NCBI GenBank assembly: GCA_015709575.1
Contig: CP054190.1
Span: 2,540,616 to 2,604,615, forward strand
Source: Planctomycetia bacterium
Lineage (GTDB): Bacteria > Planctomycetota > Phycisphaerae > UBA1845 > Fen-1342
DNA: 64,000 nucleotides
Direction of reading: 5' to 3'
The position numbers were made by a program, and so were the translations under genes. Shown one piece after another: positions 51,369 through 61,662 of this stretch (its first letter is position 1; every line of letters begins with the position of its first letter). The notes beneath the pieces were generated by a model that worked only from the letters and a program-made list of their open reading frames with translations, did no database searches and was not told the origin of the DNA.

Positions 51369-52746
51369 ACGTCAGGAGCACGAACAGCGGCACGAGGATC
51401 GCGACCGAATAGGCCATGAATCCGAAGAAGCTCGGCATCTTGACGCCCGACTGCTCGGCGATGCTCTTGACCATGAAGTTCGGACCGTTGCCGATGTAGG
51501 ACATCGCCCCCATGAACACGGCGCCGCAACTGATCGCGACCAGCAAATCCTCGCGGATCAGTTCTCCGGTGACCAGCTTGATGATCCCCTCCCCCGGTTC
51601 GCGGGTGAGCTGGTTCGCCGTTTCAAAGAACACGACGTAGGTCGGTGCGTTGTCGAGGAAGCTGCTGAGCACGCCGGTGGCCCAGAAGTACTGCCACGGG
51701 TGGATGAAGCCCTTTTCCGCGAAAGTGTGCCCGTTGGCGTGCAGGATCTCGATCGGCACCTGCATGGTGACGAAGATGCCTATGAACAGGCACGCCACCT
51801 CGTTGATTGCGCCGAAATTGAAGTCATTCTCTCGGCGCAGTCCGCGCGGCGTCGTCAGCATGGACAGCGCCATCAGCGCGATTTGCACACCCTCGCGCAT
51901 GTGCTCCGGCGGGGTGAATTTCAGGAATCCGAGATCCAGCTCCTTGCCGGGAACCAGGAACGCAACAGCCAGGATCACGCCGACGAGATACGGCACGTTG
52001 ATCAGCCCCGCCACGCGCAGCGGCTGGATATCCGCGTTGTCGCGAGCGAGGTCCACCTTCTCCTCGCGGTTGTAGGCCCAGCGGTCCCAGACGTAATACA
52101 CGGCCAGCAGGATCACCAGCAGCGTAGCCCACTCCACCCACAGGCGCAGCGTCCACAGGAACGGCACGCCACGCAGATAACCGATGAAGAGCGGCGGGTC
52201 ACCGATCGGAAGCAAGCTCCCACCGATGTTGCTCACGATGAATATGAAGAACACGACCGTGTGAACGACGCATTTCCGCTCCTTGTTGGTGTTCAGGAGC
52301 GGGCGGATCAGCACCATCGAGGCGCCGGTGGTTCCGATGAAACTCGCAATCAGACCGCCGAAGGCCAGAATGCCGGTGTTGATGGCCGGCGTGGCGCGAA
52401 TGTCACCGCGCACCACGATGCCGCCGCTGATGGTGTAGAGACTGAGCAGCAGCACAATAAACGGAATGTACTCGTCGACGATGGCATGCTGCAGCACGGA
52501 ACCGATCGTGGACCAGCCCGGCTCAGTCGTGTGTCCGCCGTGCGTGACGCCGAAGCCGCGCTGGTGGTAATACGCCAGCGTGATCAGCCCCAGCACCAGC
52601 GCCACGGCCAGCTTGTTGCGATTCTGATGCCACCAGTGCTCGGTGCGATGGATCAACGGCAGGATCGCAATCGCCAGCAGCAGCGTGACGAACGGCCAGA
52701 TCCAGAACAGGCTTGGAGTTTCAGAGCCGGCGGCAGCGAGCAACAT
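51352..52746 (-). CDS. NhaD/CitMHS-like sodium:proton antiporter
   Basis: A 464-residue polytopic membrane protein with about 11-12 helices. Motifs include EYIPFIVLLLSLYTISGGI, FIGTTGASMVLIRPLL, SNIGGSLLPIGDPPLFIGYL, SSFLDNAPTYVVFFE and YIGNGPNFMVKSIAE. The two GT/DNAPT and SNIGG...GDPP patterns are those of the ArsB/NhaD ion-transporter superfamily, subgroup annotated as sodium:proton antiporter or putative citrate transporter. The ion cannot be fixed from sequence. The ATG at 52746 has AAGGAA upstream. Confidence 0.82.
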   Translation of the reverse strand: MLLAAAGSETPSLFWIWPFVTLLLAIAILPLIHRTEHWWHQNRNKLAVALVLGLITLAYYHQRGFGVTHGGHTTEPGWSTIGSVLQHAIVDEYIPFIVLLLSLYTISGGIVVRGDIRATPAINTGILAFGGLIASFIGTTGASMVLIRPLLNTNKERKCVVHTVVFFIFIVSNIGGSLLPIGDPPLFIGYLRGVPFLWTLRLWVEWATLLVILLAVYYVWDRWAYNREEKVDLARDNADIQPLRVAGLINVPYLVGVILAVAFLVPGKELDLGFLKFTPPEHMREGVQIALMALSMLTTPRGLRRENDFNFGAINEVACLFIGIFVTMQVPIEILHANGHTFAEKGFIHPWQYFWATGVLSSFLDNAPTYVVFFETANQLTREPGEGIIKLVTGELIREDLLVAISCGAVFMGAMSYIGNGPNFMVKSIAEQSGVKMPSFFGFMAYSVAILVPLFVLLTFMFFV

Positions 52747-52890
52747 CCGCGATTCCTTCCGAGGGGGCGCAGAGCCACGCCCTTCCATCGACCGACCGCG
52801 CCGCGGGCCGAAGGAAACGCGCCCAGGAAAGGTTATCGGGCGGAATCTCGCACGGGCCAAAGGGCCCGCGCGACCGCTGCCGCGTGACGA

Positions 52891-55089
52891 TCAGCCGAGC
52901 TGCGACGCGACCTCGATCGCCGCGATTTCAAACTCCGACTCGACGTCGGAGAGCGTGAGCACGACTCGATCGCCCACCGCGCGGCCCATGACCTTCTGAC
53001 TGAGCGGGGCCCGATAATTGTACACGTCCTCTTCGATTCGTGTATCAAACGGGCCCAGGAAGGTGACCCGCTGGGTGGCGCCGCTGTCAGTGCGGCGGAG
53101 CGTCACGGTGGAGCCGACGCTCACGTGATCGGTGGGGACGGTGCGGGGGTCGATGATGCGGGCGATTTCCATCTCGCGGTTCATCTGCGCCAAGCGCGCC
53201 CGCAGAAGGTCGCGCTCCTCGAGCGCAAACTTGTACTCGGAGTTTTCGCTGAGGTCGCCCAGGGCGGCCGCCTCGCCGATGCGGCGCGCGTTGTCGCGCA
53301 TCGTGACGTTCACGAGGATGTCGCGCTCCTCGTTCTTGCGGCGCATGCCTGTATCGCTGGTCCAGATGACGTTCTCATCCTCCCAGACCGCGATGACCAC
53401 TTTCGGCTTGTGCCAGAGCTGCGGGTGATGCTTGCGCAGCATGTCGTTCAAGGCGCTGGTGGTGTTGTCGCCCACGTCGAGACGGCTGACCTGCGTCTTG
53501 AGGGTGAGGGCCTGCCCGGCGGACAACTGTTCCACGGCGCGACGCGCCTGCGCGTAATCGCGCAGCGCCAGGGCCGCCTTCATGCGGTTGCGAAAGTTCT
53601 TGACCGCATCGGCGGCGTGCTGCGTAGAGCGCCCCAGCGAACTGAGGGCGTCGAGAATGGCCAGAAAAAGCTCTCGCTCGGGAGGCGGCTCGATCGGGCT
53701 GCCCTTGGCGGGGCGCTTCCAGAGCCAGTAGATGACATCCGGAAACCGGACCGGCTCGGCGACGGCGGATTGGATCACCGCCGAAACGCGATCCAACGCG
53801 CCCGCGGACGCGGCCATGCCGACCAATTGATCCAGGAGGCTCGACGAGGCCGTGGAAAAGAGCGCAACAACCGTGTCGGCGTAGTCCGGCACCGCCTGCG
53901 GAAGCAGTTCCAGCGCGCGCGACCACAACGCATCCGACTCAAGCTCCTGAAAGACACGGACAGGGTCCGGCGTTTCCTTCAGAATGGTGAGCGCCACGTC
54001 GCCGTGCGCATCAGCGACCGGCAGCCCCAGCTCCGCCATGCGCCGCAGCGTCAGGCCGGCGGCCAGCGCGTCATGCGGGCGCTTCTCACGCGCTGATTCC
54101 AACTGGGAGACCGTCGTGCGCACGAAGCGCTCCAGCAGCGCGGCGTCCGGCGCTTCCTTCCAGCGTGCCTTCTCGCGTAGATAGGACTCCACCACGTCGA
54201 GCTGCTTGACCGCATCCTTCATCGCCGAGAACTGCGACCAGCACTCGTCCTCGAAGGACTGCCCGCGGGCGGAATAGCGCAGCACGACCGGCGAGCGGCC
54301 CTCCATCACGACATTCGGCGCCTTCTTCAGCAGCGCCTTGGCCCCGTTCCACCACTTGGTCCAATCCGCCGCCGGCAGGTAGCGCGGCACCAGCTCGTTG
54401 CGCAGCTCGTCCACGTCCATGTGATCGGCGTGGGCGTGCAGGATGCCCGCCACCAGGCGCACCGGGTCGTTGGCGATCAACTCGGCGAGCTTATCCGGCC
54501 AAAGCTCGCGCACCACGCGGAAGTCGTCCTTGGCGATCGGCTCATACTCTCGGGCCAGCTCACTGAGGGGCAGCGTGCTGAGCCGGCCGCCCTTGCGGAT
54601 GGTGAACAGGCCGTTGGTTCGATCCACCTCGGTGACTTCGACGATGTGGCTGTCGGTGCGACTCATCAGGGTGTCGGCCGGGCCGGTGTTCAGGCAGAGA
54701 TCGAGAATGCGAAGCGCGTTGCGAACCGGACGGCCGCTGCGAAGGCCGGCCGCCTCCATCGCGGCCTCGAAGCCTTCCTGCGCGCCGTAGGCCTGCTGAT
54801 AGAACACGCACACGCGCTGGCGAAGATCGTTGTTGCGACCGTCGGCCTCCAGCGCGACTCGCGCCACGCGAAGCGCTGCATGTGGTTCGGCCCCCTCACC
54901 GGCCGCATCCAGCGCCATCTGGGCAACGGTCACCACCCGCTGCGATTCGCCGGTTTGCTGAAGCTTTCGGAGCGGCAGGTGCAGATCAGCCAGCCGCAGG
55001 TTGCCCCCGCTCAACAGTTCGATGCAGCGCGACTCAAATGCGGAAATGTCTTTCTTTTCGACCAGTTGCAGCAATTCGGCTTGATCCAT
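52891..55089 (-). CDS. Long GreA-type transcript cleavage factor with large N-terminal extension
   Basis: A 732-residue protein. The C-terminal ~150 residues form a full GreA/GreB module: the coiled-coil tip with acidic residues in LGDLSENSEYKFALEERDLL (near residue 610) and the FKBP-like domain (VGSTVTLRRTDSGATQRVTFLG ... ESEFEIAAIEV). GreA enters the RNA polymerase secondary channel and stimulates cleavage of backtracked RNA. The first ~570 residues are helical, HEAT/TPR-like, with no enzyme motif. Ordinary GreA has about 160 residues. From memory, chlamydial GreA is also about 715-720 residues. The ATG at 55089 has GGAG about 11 bases ahead; the longer frame is not supported. Confidence 0.87.
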   Translation of the reverse strand: MDQAELLQLVEKKDISAFESRCIELLSGGNLRLADLHLPLRKLQQTGESQRVVTVAQMALDAAGEGAEPHAALRVARVALEADGRNNDLRQRVCVFYQQAYGAQEGFEAAMEAAGLRSGRPVRNALRILDLCLNTGPADTLMSRTDSHIVEVTEVDRTNGLFTIRKGGRLSTLPLSELAREYEPIAKDDFRVVRELWPDKLAELIANDPVRLVAGILHAHADHMDVDELRNELVPRYLPAADWTKWWNGAKALLKKAPNVVMEGRSPVVLRYSARGQSFEDECWSQFSAMKDAVKQLDVVESYLREKARWKEAPDAALLERFVRTTVSQLESAREKRPHDALAAGLTLRRMAELGLPVADAHGDVALTILKETPDPVRVFQELESDALWSRALELLPQAVPDYADTVVALFSTASSSLLDQLVGMAASAGALDRVSAVIQSAVAEPVRFPDVIYWLWKRPAKGSPIEPPPERELFLAILDALSSLGRSTQHAADAVKNFRNRMKAALALRDYAQARRAVEQLSAGQALTLKTQVSRLDVGDNTTSALNDMLRKHHPQLWHKPKVVIAVWEDENVIWTSDTGMRRKNEERDILVNVTMRDNARRIGEAAALGDLSENSEYKFALEERDLLRARLAQMNREMEIARIIDPRTVPTDHVSVGSTVTLRRTDSGATQRVTFLGPFDTRIEEDVYNYRAPLSQKVMGRAVGDRVVLTLSDVESEFEIAAIEVASQLG

Positions 55090-55159
55090 CGCGCGGGGTG
55101 CTCCGGGTACCGAGACGCCCGGGCCGAAGGCCACGCGGCCCGCCCGGGCGAAGCAGGGC

Positions 55160-55188
55160 AGTATAGCTCCTGGGGAGGCTAAACTCAA
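55160..55188 (-). promoter_or_regulatory. Promoter of the long GreA gene
   Basis: On the minus strand TTGAGT (55188-55183) and TATACT (55165-55160), 17 bp apart, about 70 bases before the ATG. The -35 overlaps the stop codon of the upstream lipoprotein gene. Confidence 0.6.
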
Positions 55189-55826
55189 TCCCGCCGCCGC
55201 AGTCGCTCCGACCAATGCACCAGGCCGACCTCATCCGACTGCACCAGGCCCGCCTTATCCACTCCCGAACCGCTGAATCGCAGCGTATCCACGAAATCTG
55301 ACTGGTAGTGGAGCTGCAGCACGGTCTGATCCCCCGTCTGAAGCAGCACGCCGTGGTACGCCCCGTCATGCGGCGGCTCATACGACATCCGTTCGCCCTC
55401 GGACGGGTTGAACTGGGCCGCCACCATCCTGAACATCCGCACCCGCGGGTGGACCTGCTGAGACTCCACCAGTGCGACGCGCAGATCTGTTCGATTGTCC
55501 AGGTGCGGAATGTCTCCCCGTGAGGAAAGGATCTTCAGCACGACCACGTCGTGCCCATCCAGTACCGCGCGCTCAATCCGAAGCGTCGTGGGATAATCCC
55601 GGACGATCCGCTCCTGTCCCTCGCATTCATCCCGCCCGTCCGGACCGTGGCGCGAGCGGCACTCATACACAAACGTCCCGCTCCCCTCCCACTCGCCCAA
55701 CGGAATCCCCCAGGCACGATCGCGGGTGGACGAGGACGAGCACCCGCTCGCGGCGCTCAGCGCCAAGACCGCCGCCACATAACCCATCGCAGTGGCGCGG
55801 ATAGCGCGCAACCGGTTTGCCGACAC
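55185..55826 (-). CDS. Hypothetical lipoprotein
   Basis: A 213-residue protein. The signal MGYVAAVLALSAASGC carries a lipobox at SAASGC, followed by a Ser-rich spacer and a beta-rich body (WGIPLGEWEGSGTFVYECRS ... DHVVLKILSSRG-like strands). The start is the GTG at 55826 with AGGAGA 8 bases ahead; upstream in-frame codons have no ribosome site. It follows the pfpI-like gene by 67 bases on the same strand. No known domain. Confidence 0.72.
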   Translation of the reverse strand: MSANRLRAIRATAMGYVAAVLALSAASGCSSSSTRDRAWGIPLGEWEGSGTFVYECRSRHGPDGRDECEGQERIVRDYPTTLRIERAVLDGHDVVVLKILSSRGDIPHLDNRTDLRVALVESQQVHPRVRMFRMVAAQFNPSEGERMSYEPPHDGAYHGVLLQTGDQTVLQLHYQSDFVDTLRFSGSGVDKAGLVQSDEVGLVHWSERLRRRD

Positions 55827-55893
55827 GATGCTCTCTCCTTTCGATCGACACCGGCCGGCGCCCCGCCCCGGCGGAGTCATCGGCCGATTCAGG

Positions 55894-56427
55894 TCAGTCG
55901 CCGCGGCGCGCGAGCACATCGAGCAGCGCAGCGCAGAACGCGGGAAGATCGGACGGACGGCGGCTGGTGATGATGTGCCGGTCGACGACCACCTCGGCAT
56001 CCTCCCACACGGCGCCGGCGTTCACCACGTCGTCGCGCACTCCCGGCGAACCGGTCATGCGAAACCCGCGGCAGATGCCGGCCGAAATATTGATCCACGG
56101 ACCGTGACAGATCGACGCGATCGGCTTCTCGGCCGCGTGAAACTCCCGTACCAGCGCCAGCACGCGCGGATCGCGACGGAGCTTGTCCGGCATCCAGCCA
56201 CCGGGAATCACGAGCGCGTGGAAGTCCGAAGACCGCGCCTCGGAGATCGCGCCATCGCACCGGCACGGATACCCGTGCTTTCCGCGATGCACGTGGCCCG
56301 CGCCATCACCGGCGACGTGAACGCGCAGGCCGGCCTCGGCCAGCCGCAACCGCGGATACCACAGCTCCATATCCTCATAGTCATCGCCCGCAAGGATCAG
56401 GACGGCAGGCGCGGCGACGGCGGACAT
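55894..56427 (-). CDS. DJ-1/PfpI family protein
   Basis: A 177-residue DJ-1/PfpI superfamily protein. Visible marks are VLILAGDDYEDMELWYPRLRL, HALVIPGGWMPDKLRRD, the nucleophile elbow ASICHGPW with its Cys, and the C-terminal IITSRRPSDLPAFC. Members are deglycases, glyoxalase III-like or proteases; the precise reaction is not predictable. GAGGAGC lies upstream of the ATG. Divergent from the fmdB gene. Confidence 0.87.
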   Translation of the reverse strand: MSAVAAPAVLILAGDDYEDMELWYPRLRLAEAGLRVHVAGDGAGHVHRGKHGYPCRCDGAISEARSSDFHALVIPGGWMPDKLRRDPRVLALVREFHAAEKPIASICHGPWINISAGICRGFRMTGSPGVRDDVVNAGAVWEDAEVVVDRHIITSRRPSDLPAFCAALLDVLARRGD

Positions 56428-56479
56428 GAACAGCTCCTCGACCGGCCACGCCGCCGGTCGCGCAGCGTGCCCGATTCGG

Positions 56480-56485
56480 ATTGTA
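56480..56485 (-). promoter_or_regulatory. -10-like TACAAT of the PfpI gene
   Basis: TACAAT on the minus strand, 53 bases before the ATG at 56427; no good -35. Confidence 0.4.
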
Positions 56486-56525
56486 GCCCGCCCCCGCCGC
56501 ACGATGCGACCAGCACCGGGGCCGA

Positions 56526-56554
56526 TTGCCGGGCAACGCGCGCGTTGCTATGCT
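56526..56554 (+). promoter_or_regulatory. Putative promoter of the fmdB gene
   Basis: TTGCCG at 56526-56531 and TATGCT at 56549-56554 are 17 bp apart, 70 bases before the GTG at 56624. Confidence 0.4.
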
Positions 56555-56623
56555 CCGATCCATCGCCGGTCGGGCGCTGCGATCCGCGAGTGAACCCGAC
56601 CAGCCGCTTTCCGGAGATCCTGC

Positions 56624-56857
56624 GTGCCGGTGTACGAGTATCGCTGCAAATCCTGCGACGCGGCCTTTGAGCAACTGGTGCTTTCGCCGGAGGTGGAGCG
56701 CGAACTGCACTGCCCCTCCTGTGGCAAACCGCACCCCGTGCGGCAGCTCAGTACGTTTGCAGCCCGCTCGGCCGCTCCCCATCAGCCCGCCGCATCCGGC
56801 GGTCCGAGCGGGTGCGGCCGCTGCGGCGATCCGTCCGGCCCCTGTTCCATGAACTGA
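56624..56857 (+). CDS. FmdB-family zinc ribbon protein
   Basis: A 77-residue protein whose first half is a zinc ribbon of the FmdB/CxxC_CxxC_SSSS type: MPVYEYRCKSCD and HCPSCG, with Cys8, Cys11, Cys30 and Cys33. The second half is Ala/Pro/Gly-rich and ends in a Cys-rich tail (GCGRCGDPSGPC). The family regulates or assists metabolism genes but its mechanism is unclear. The GTG start has CCGGAG 8 bases upstream. Its stop codon lies in a tandem duplication. Confidence 0.85.
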   Translation: MPVYEYRCKSCDAAFEQLVLSPEVERELHCPSCGKPHPVRQLSTFAARSAAPHQPAASGGPSGCGRCGDPSGPCSMN

Positions 56858-56894
56858 GTCACCCCACCCTGAGAACTGAGTCACCCCACCCTGA
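56851..56894. repeat. 22-bp perfect tandem duplication at the fmdB-membrane gene junction
   Basis: A 22-base unit (GAACTGAGTC followed by ACCCCACCCTGA) occurs twice head to tail (56851-56872 and 56873-56894). The first copy contains the fmdB stop codon; the last A of the second copy is the A of the next gene's ATG. Confidence 0.9.
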
Positions 56895-57421
56895 TGTCGC
56901 GAACCGACCCCACCATCGAAGTGACGCGCATCGGGCTGCTGGCCTGGCTGCTGCCCGGCGCGGGACATTACGCCCTCGGGCAGCGCGGCCTGGCCAAGAT
57001 TTTGTTCATTGCGATTTCGGCGCCCTATTTGTTCGGCGCGCTTGTCGGCGGCGTGAAGGAGTCCATCAACCCGCGCGCCAACGGTTGGCTGTTCGTGGCC
57101 GAGTGCGGCGTCGGTTCGTACACGTTCGCCGGATGGATGCTTGCTTCGCGGCTTCCGAGCATCGCCCCGCCAACGCCTTCGCCATACTCCAGCTACTACC
57201 CGGAATCCGACGTCGCGCAGATTTACCTCGCGACTGCGGGAATGCTGAACCTCCTTGCAATTCTCGACGCGATGGCCCGCGCCTCGAGCGGCGGGCAAGC
57301 GCTCTTTGCCCGCGAGGCGGCGCGGAAGCGCGCCGCGGCCGAGGCCCGTGCAGCCACCCACGCTGTGCCGCCAGCGGCAACTGGCGCTGCTCCGCCCCCC
57401 AACTCCGGGAGCGCCGCATGA
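56894..57421 (+). CDS. Membrane protein, DUF6677-like
   Basis: A 175-residue membrane protein: IGLLAWLLPGAGHYALGQRG then AKILFIAISAPYLFGALVGG, a further helix after GSYTFAGWMLAS, and a last helix YLATAGMLNLLAILDAMARA. The WLLPGAGHYALGQRGLAK motif matches the DUF6677-type proteins I recall from planctomycetes (moderately sure). The C-terminal tail is Ala/Pro-rich. It has no Shine-Dalgarno sequence because the region upstream is the tandem duplication. It overlaps the next gene by 4 bases (ATGA). Confidence 0.75.
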   Translation: MSRTDPTIEVTRIGLLAWLLPGAGHYALGQRGLAKILFIAISAPYLFGALVGGVKESINPRANGWLFVAECGVGSYTFAGWMLASRLPSIAPPTPSPYSSYYPESDVAQIYLATAGMLNLLAILDAMARASSGGQALFAREAARKRAAAEARAATHAVPPAATGAAPPPNSGSAA

Positions 57422-57678
57422 TCGGATGGCTGTCCGCGGCAAATCTGGTCGCCTGGGCGCCCTTCGTCAATCCGCTGAAGCTGCCGCCCGGCACGCGGCT
57501 GTGGCTGGTGCTGCCGCTGCTGCTCTGCGTGGCGATCGTCTATCGCGTCACGCGCGCTCAATCGGCAGCCGGCCTGGTTCGTCCGACGCTGACGACGTTC
57601 CTGAACATCCTGATCGGAATGGTGCTGATCGCGGCGGGGGCGTATGCGGCACACGAGCTGGTCCTGAGAATGGCGTGA
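57418..57678 (+). CDS. Small membrane protein
   Basis: An 86-residue protein with two to three membrane segments (LWLVLPLLLCVAIVYRVT and FLNILIGMVLIAAGAYAAHEL). The ATG overlaps the stop of the preceding gene (ATGA), so the two are probably translated together and may form one complex. No known domain. Confidence 0.72.
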   Translation: MIGWLSAANLVAWAPFVNPLKLPPGTRLWLVLPLLLCVAIVYRVTRAQSAAGLVRPTLTTFLNILIGMVLIAAGAYAAHELVLRMA

Positions 57679-57780
57679 CCTGCGCAGCGCGACCCGGAAT
57701 CTCGCCATGCGCATCGGGGCGATTCGTAACTATGTGCTGCCGCAATTGGTTACATCATTGTCGGGAGCTGCTTGGTGCCG

Positions 57781-57809
57781 TTGCAAAAGCCGTCGCGCTC
57801 GACTAGAAA
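57781..57809 (+). promoter_or_regulatory. Putative promoter of the mmgE/prpD gene
   Basis: TTGCAA at 57781-57786 and TAGAAA at 57804-57809 are 17 bp apart. The leader to the ATG at 57839 is about 23 nt and contains AGAGGA. Confidence 0.5.
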
Positions 57810-57838
57810 TGCGGATCAACCAACCAGAGGATCGCTGA

Positions 57839-59194
57839 ATGCCGACGCTCGCTCACGAACTCGCGGCCAAGGCCGCTGAAATCCGTTTTGAGTCCCTGTC
57901 GCCCGCAGTGGTGCACGAGGTCAAACGCCGAATTCTCGACTCAATCGGCACGGCGCTGGGCGCGTATCACAGCTCCCCTGGAAAGGTCACCCGCAAGATC
58001 GCGACCAGCATCAGCGTGCCCGACGGGGCGAGCGTCCTCGGCACGCGGCACCGCACGACGCCCGATCTTGCCACGTTCACCAACGGCGCGATGGTGCGCT
58101 ACCTGGATTTCAACGACACCTATCTCTCCCTGGAGCCGGCTCACCCGTCGGACAATATTCCGGCGGCGCTGGCGGTCGGACAGGTCGCCAGGCGCAGCGC
58201 CCGGGACGTCATCACGGCGATTGCACTGGCTTATGAAGTGCAGTGCCGCCACTGCGACGCGGCCTCGCTCCGCAAGCATGGCTGGGATCACGTCTGTTAC
58301 GGCGCGCTGTCGAGCGCGCTGGCGGCGGCGAAGCTGTGGGGGTTGAGCGCTGAGCAGATGGTCCACACGCTCGGCATTGCCGGCGTCTGCAACTTCGCCA
58401 CCCGCCAGACCCGCACCGGCCAGCTCTCGATGTGGAAGGCCTGCGCGTTTTCAAACGCGGCCCGCAACGGCGTCTTCGCCGCCAACCTGGCGCGCGAGGG
58501 CATGACCGGACCGAATGAAATCTACGAAGGCCCCAAGGGACTGTTCCGCATGATCACCGGGCCGTTCAAGCCGGCCTGGGCGAGCGGTGCGGACGATTGG
58601 ATGATCCTGCGGACGTACATCAAGTACTGGCCGGCGGAGTATCACTCGCAATCCGCGATTGACGCGGCCCTGCAGCTTCGCTCTGAGATCGGCGACCCGA
58701 TGAAGATCGAGAGCCTGTTGATTGAGAGTTTCGAGGCCGCGGTCAGCATCATCGGCAGCGAGCCGGAGAAGTGGCGGCCGACCAGCCGCGAAACCGCGGA
58801 TCACAGCATGGGCTATTGCGTGGCGGTGGCGCTGCTCGACGGCGACGTGACGCGCGCCAGCTTCAGCGATGAGCGGCTGCGCGACCCGAAGGTGCTGGCC
58901 CTGCTGGATCGCATCCGCATCGTCGAGACCGACGCCTGCAACGCGAACTATCCGAAAGGAATTCCGAACAACCTGATCTTCAAGCTCGCGGACGGCCGCA
59001 CGCTCTCCAAGCGCGTGGACTACCCGCGCGGCCACGCCGGCAACCCGATGACCGACGATGAAGTGGTCGCGAAATTCAACCGTCTTGCTGACGGCGTGGT
59101 CAGCAAGTCCGTGGCACAGCGGATCGTCGAGCAGTGCATGGGCTTTGAAAAGCTCAACGACCTCGCGGCCCTGCTTGAGTTTGAGGTGGCCTGA
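57839..59194 (+). CDS. MmgE/PrpD family protein (2-methylcitrate dehydratase-like)
   Basis: A 451-residue MmgE/PrpD protein. Signatures are RRILDSIGTALGAY, the active-site region MVRYLDFNDTYLSLEPAHPSDN, CDAASLRKHGWDHVCYG, WKACAFSNAARNGVFAA, and YIKYWPAEYHSQSAIDAAL. Members dehydrate 2-methylcitrate (propionate catabolism) or citrate, or decarboxylate itaconate. A citrate synthase gene follows 206 bases later, which fits the methylcitrate cycle, but prpB and acnD/prpF are not in the window. Confidence 0.88.
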   Translation: MPTLAHELAAKAAEIRFESLSPAVVHEVKRRILDSIGTALGAYHSSPGKVTRKIATSISVPDGASVLGTRHRTTPDLATFTNGAMVRYLDFNDTYLSLEPAHPSDNIPAALAVGQVARRSARDVITAIALAYEVQCRHCDAASLRKHGWDHVCYGALSSALAAAKLWGLSAEQMVHTLGIAGVCNFATRQTRTGQLSMWKACAFSNAARNGVFAANLAREGMTGPNEIYEGPKGLFRMITGPFKPAWASGADDWMILRTYIKYWPAEYHSQSAIDAALQLRSEIGDPMKIESLLIESFEAAVSIIGSEPEKWRPTSRETADHSMGYCVAVALLDGDVTRASFSDERLRDPKVLALLDRIRIVETDACNANYPKGIPNNLIFKLADGRTLSKRVDYPRGHAGNPMTDDEVVAKFNRLADGVVSKSVAQRIVEQCMGFEKLNDLAALLEFEVA

Positions 59195-59400
59195 CAGCGC
59201 GGGTCCGATAGAGACGACGCTGCGATTCGCAGTGCCGAGCGGGCCGGCGGGATGTCAACGCCGATCGCCGATCGAGCCGAATACGACGGTGACCGCGCGT
59301 CGCCGTGTTTGCATGTGTGATCGGACGCGGGATGGGAGACCGGCATATGATTCCTGTGACTCAGAGACCGGGCAACGTCATTGAGAAGAAAGGCGCCCCG

Positions 59401-60699
<1,299 letters not shown>

Positions 60700-60730
60700 G
60701 AGCCGGCCGCGCGGCTGAGGAGTGTTTCGA

Positions 60731-61648
60731 ATGTGTGCTCGCGTCGGCGCTCGCCGCACCCTGGCCTGGTGGATCGCCGCCGTCGGTGGCAGCTTTGCTC
60801 TCGTCTGCATTGGCGCCGCTCCGGGGGGGTGGTTCGTCACGGATCTGCTGGCCGCGGAGCCGCCCGCGACGACGACGCAGCCAGTGTCCCCGCGAGTGCA
60901 TTCTCAGCCGCCGGATGCTCCAGCGGCGGGCGGCGCGGAAAAGCCGGCCCCGGAGAACCCGGCCGCCACGCGCCCAACATCCGCCCAACCCGCAACGTCC
61001 AAGCCGGCCGCGACGCAGCCTGCGCTCACCGAACTGCCCCAGGGCGAGATCGTCGCCGACAAGATGGATCTCGTGCTGCCGCCGGGATTTCGCGAAGTCA
61101 GCCTGAAGCTTCAGGGCATGCTCGCCAAGCGACAGGGCTGGTGGCGCGAATACTCAAAAGCCCACGCCCGCTCCGGTCAGCCGGCCCCCTACCACCCCAA
61201 CATGGGCGTCACGCCGGACGAATACGACCTGTTCCTGCGCCTCAGCAATGAGGTGCGCTTCGAGAAGCAGAGCGACGCCGTCTTGCGCATTACGTTGCGC
61301 GACGGCGCATACCAGCTCGCGTCGATGGACGGCAACCTGCTCGACATCACCGGGATCCAGGTCGACCTGGCGAAACAGGTGCTCAAGACCCCGGTCGGCG
61401 AAATTTCTGACCCCGAACGGATGACGGCCGGCGCGGATGACCAGGCCCGCAACCTCGGCGCCTGGGAGGGGCTGCGCTGGCGCCTGCAGAGCGGCACGCC
61501 GGACGGCGCCAATCTCACCTTTGTCCAGTTCGACCTCGGGCGATTGGTGCAGTCCGACCGAATCTATGTCAGCATGCGCTCCAACCGCATCGAGTCCGGC
61601 AATGTGACCTACAAGGCCAATTTCACCATCACGCTGCCGCGCAAGTAG
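60731..61648 (+). CDS. Exported protein with low-complexity linker
   Basis: A 305-residue protein. A signal peptide (LAWWIAAVGGSFALVCIGAA) leads to a linker rich in Pro, Ala and Thr (about residues 45-105), then a folded domain (about 110-305) starting EIVADKMDLVLPPGFREVSL and ending NVTYKANFTITLPRK. No known domain. GAGGAG lies 8 bases before the ATG at 60731; a GTG 9 bases earlier is less well placed. It follows gltA by 31 bases. Confidence 0.72.
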   Translation: MCARVGARRTLAWWIAAVGGSFALVCIGAAPGGWFVTDLLAAEPPATTTQPVSPRVHSQPPDAPAAGGAEKPAPENPAATRPTSAQPATSKPAATQPALTELPQGEIVADKMDLVLPPGFREVSLKLQGMLAKRQGWWREYSKAHARSGQPAPYHPNMGVTPDEYDLFLRLSNEVRFEKQSDAVLRITLRDGAYQLASMDGNLLDITGIQVDLAKQVLKTPVGEISDPERMTAGADDQARNLGAWEGLRWRLQSGTPDGANLTFVQFDLGRLVQSDRIYVSMRSNRIESGNVTYKANFTITLPRK

Positions 61649-61662
61649 CCCCTCAACCCCCG

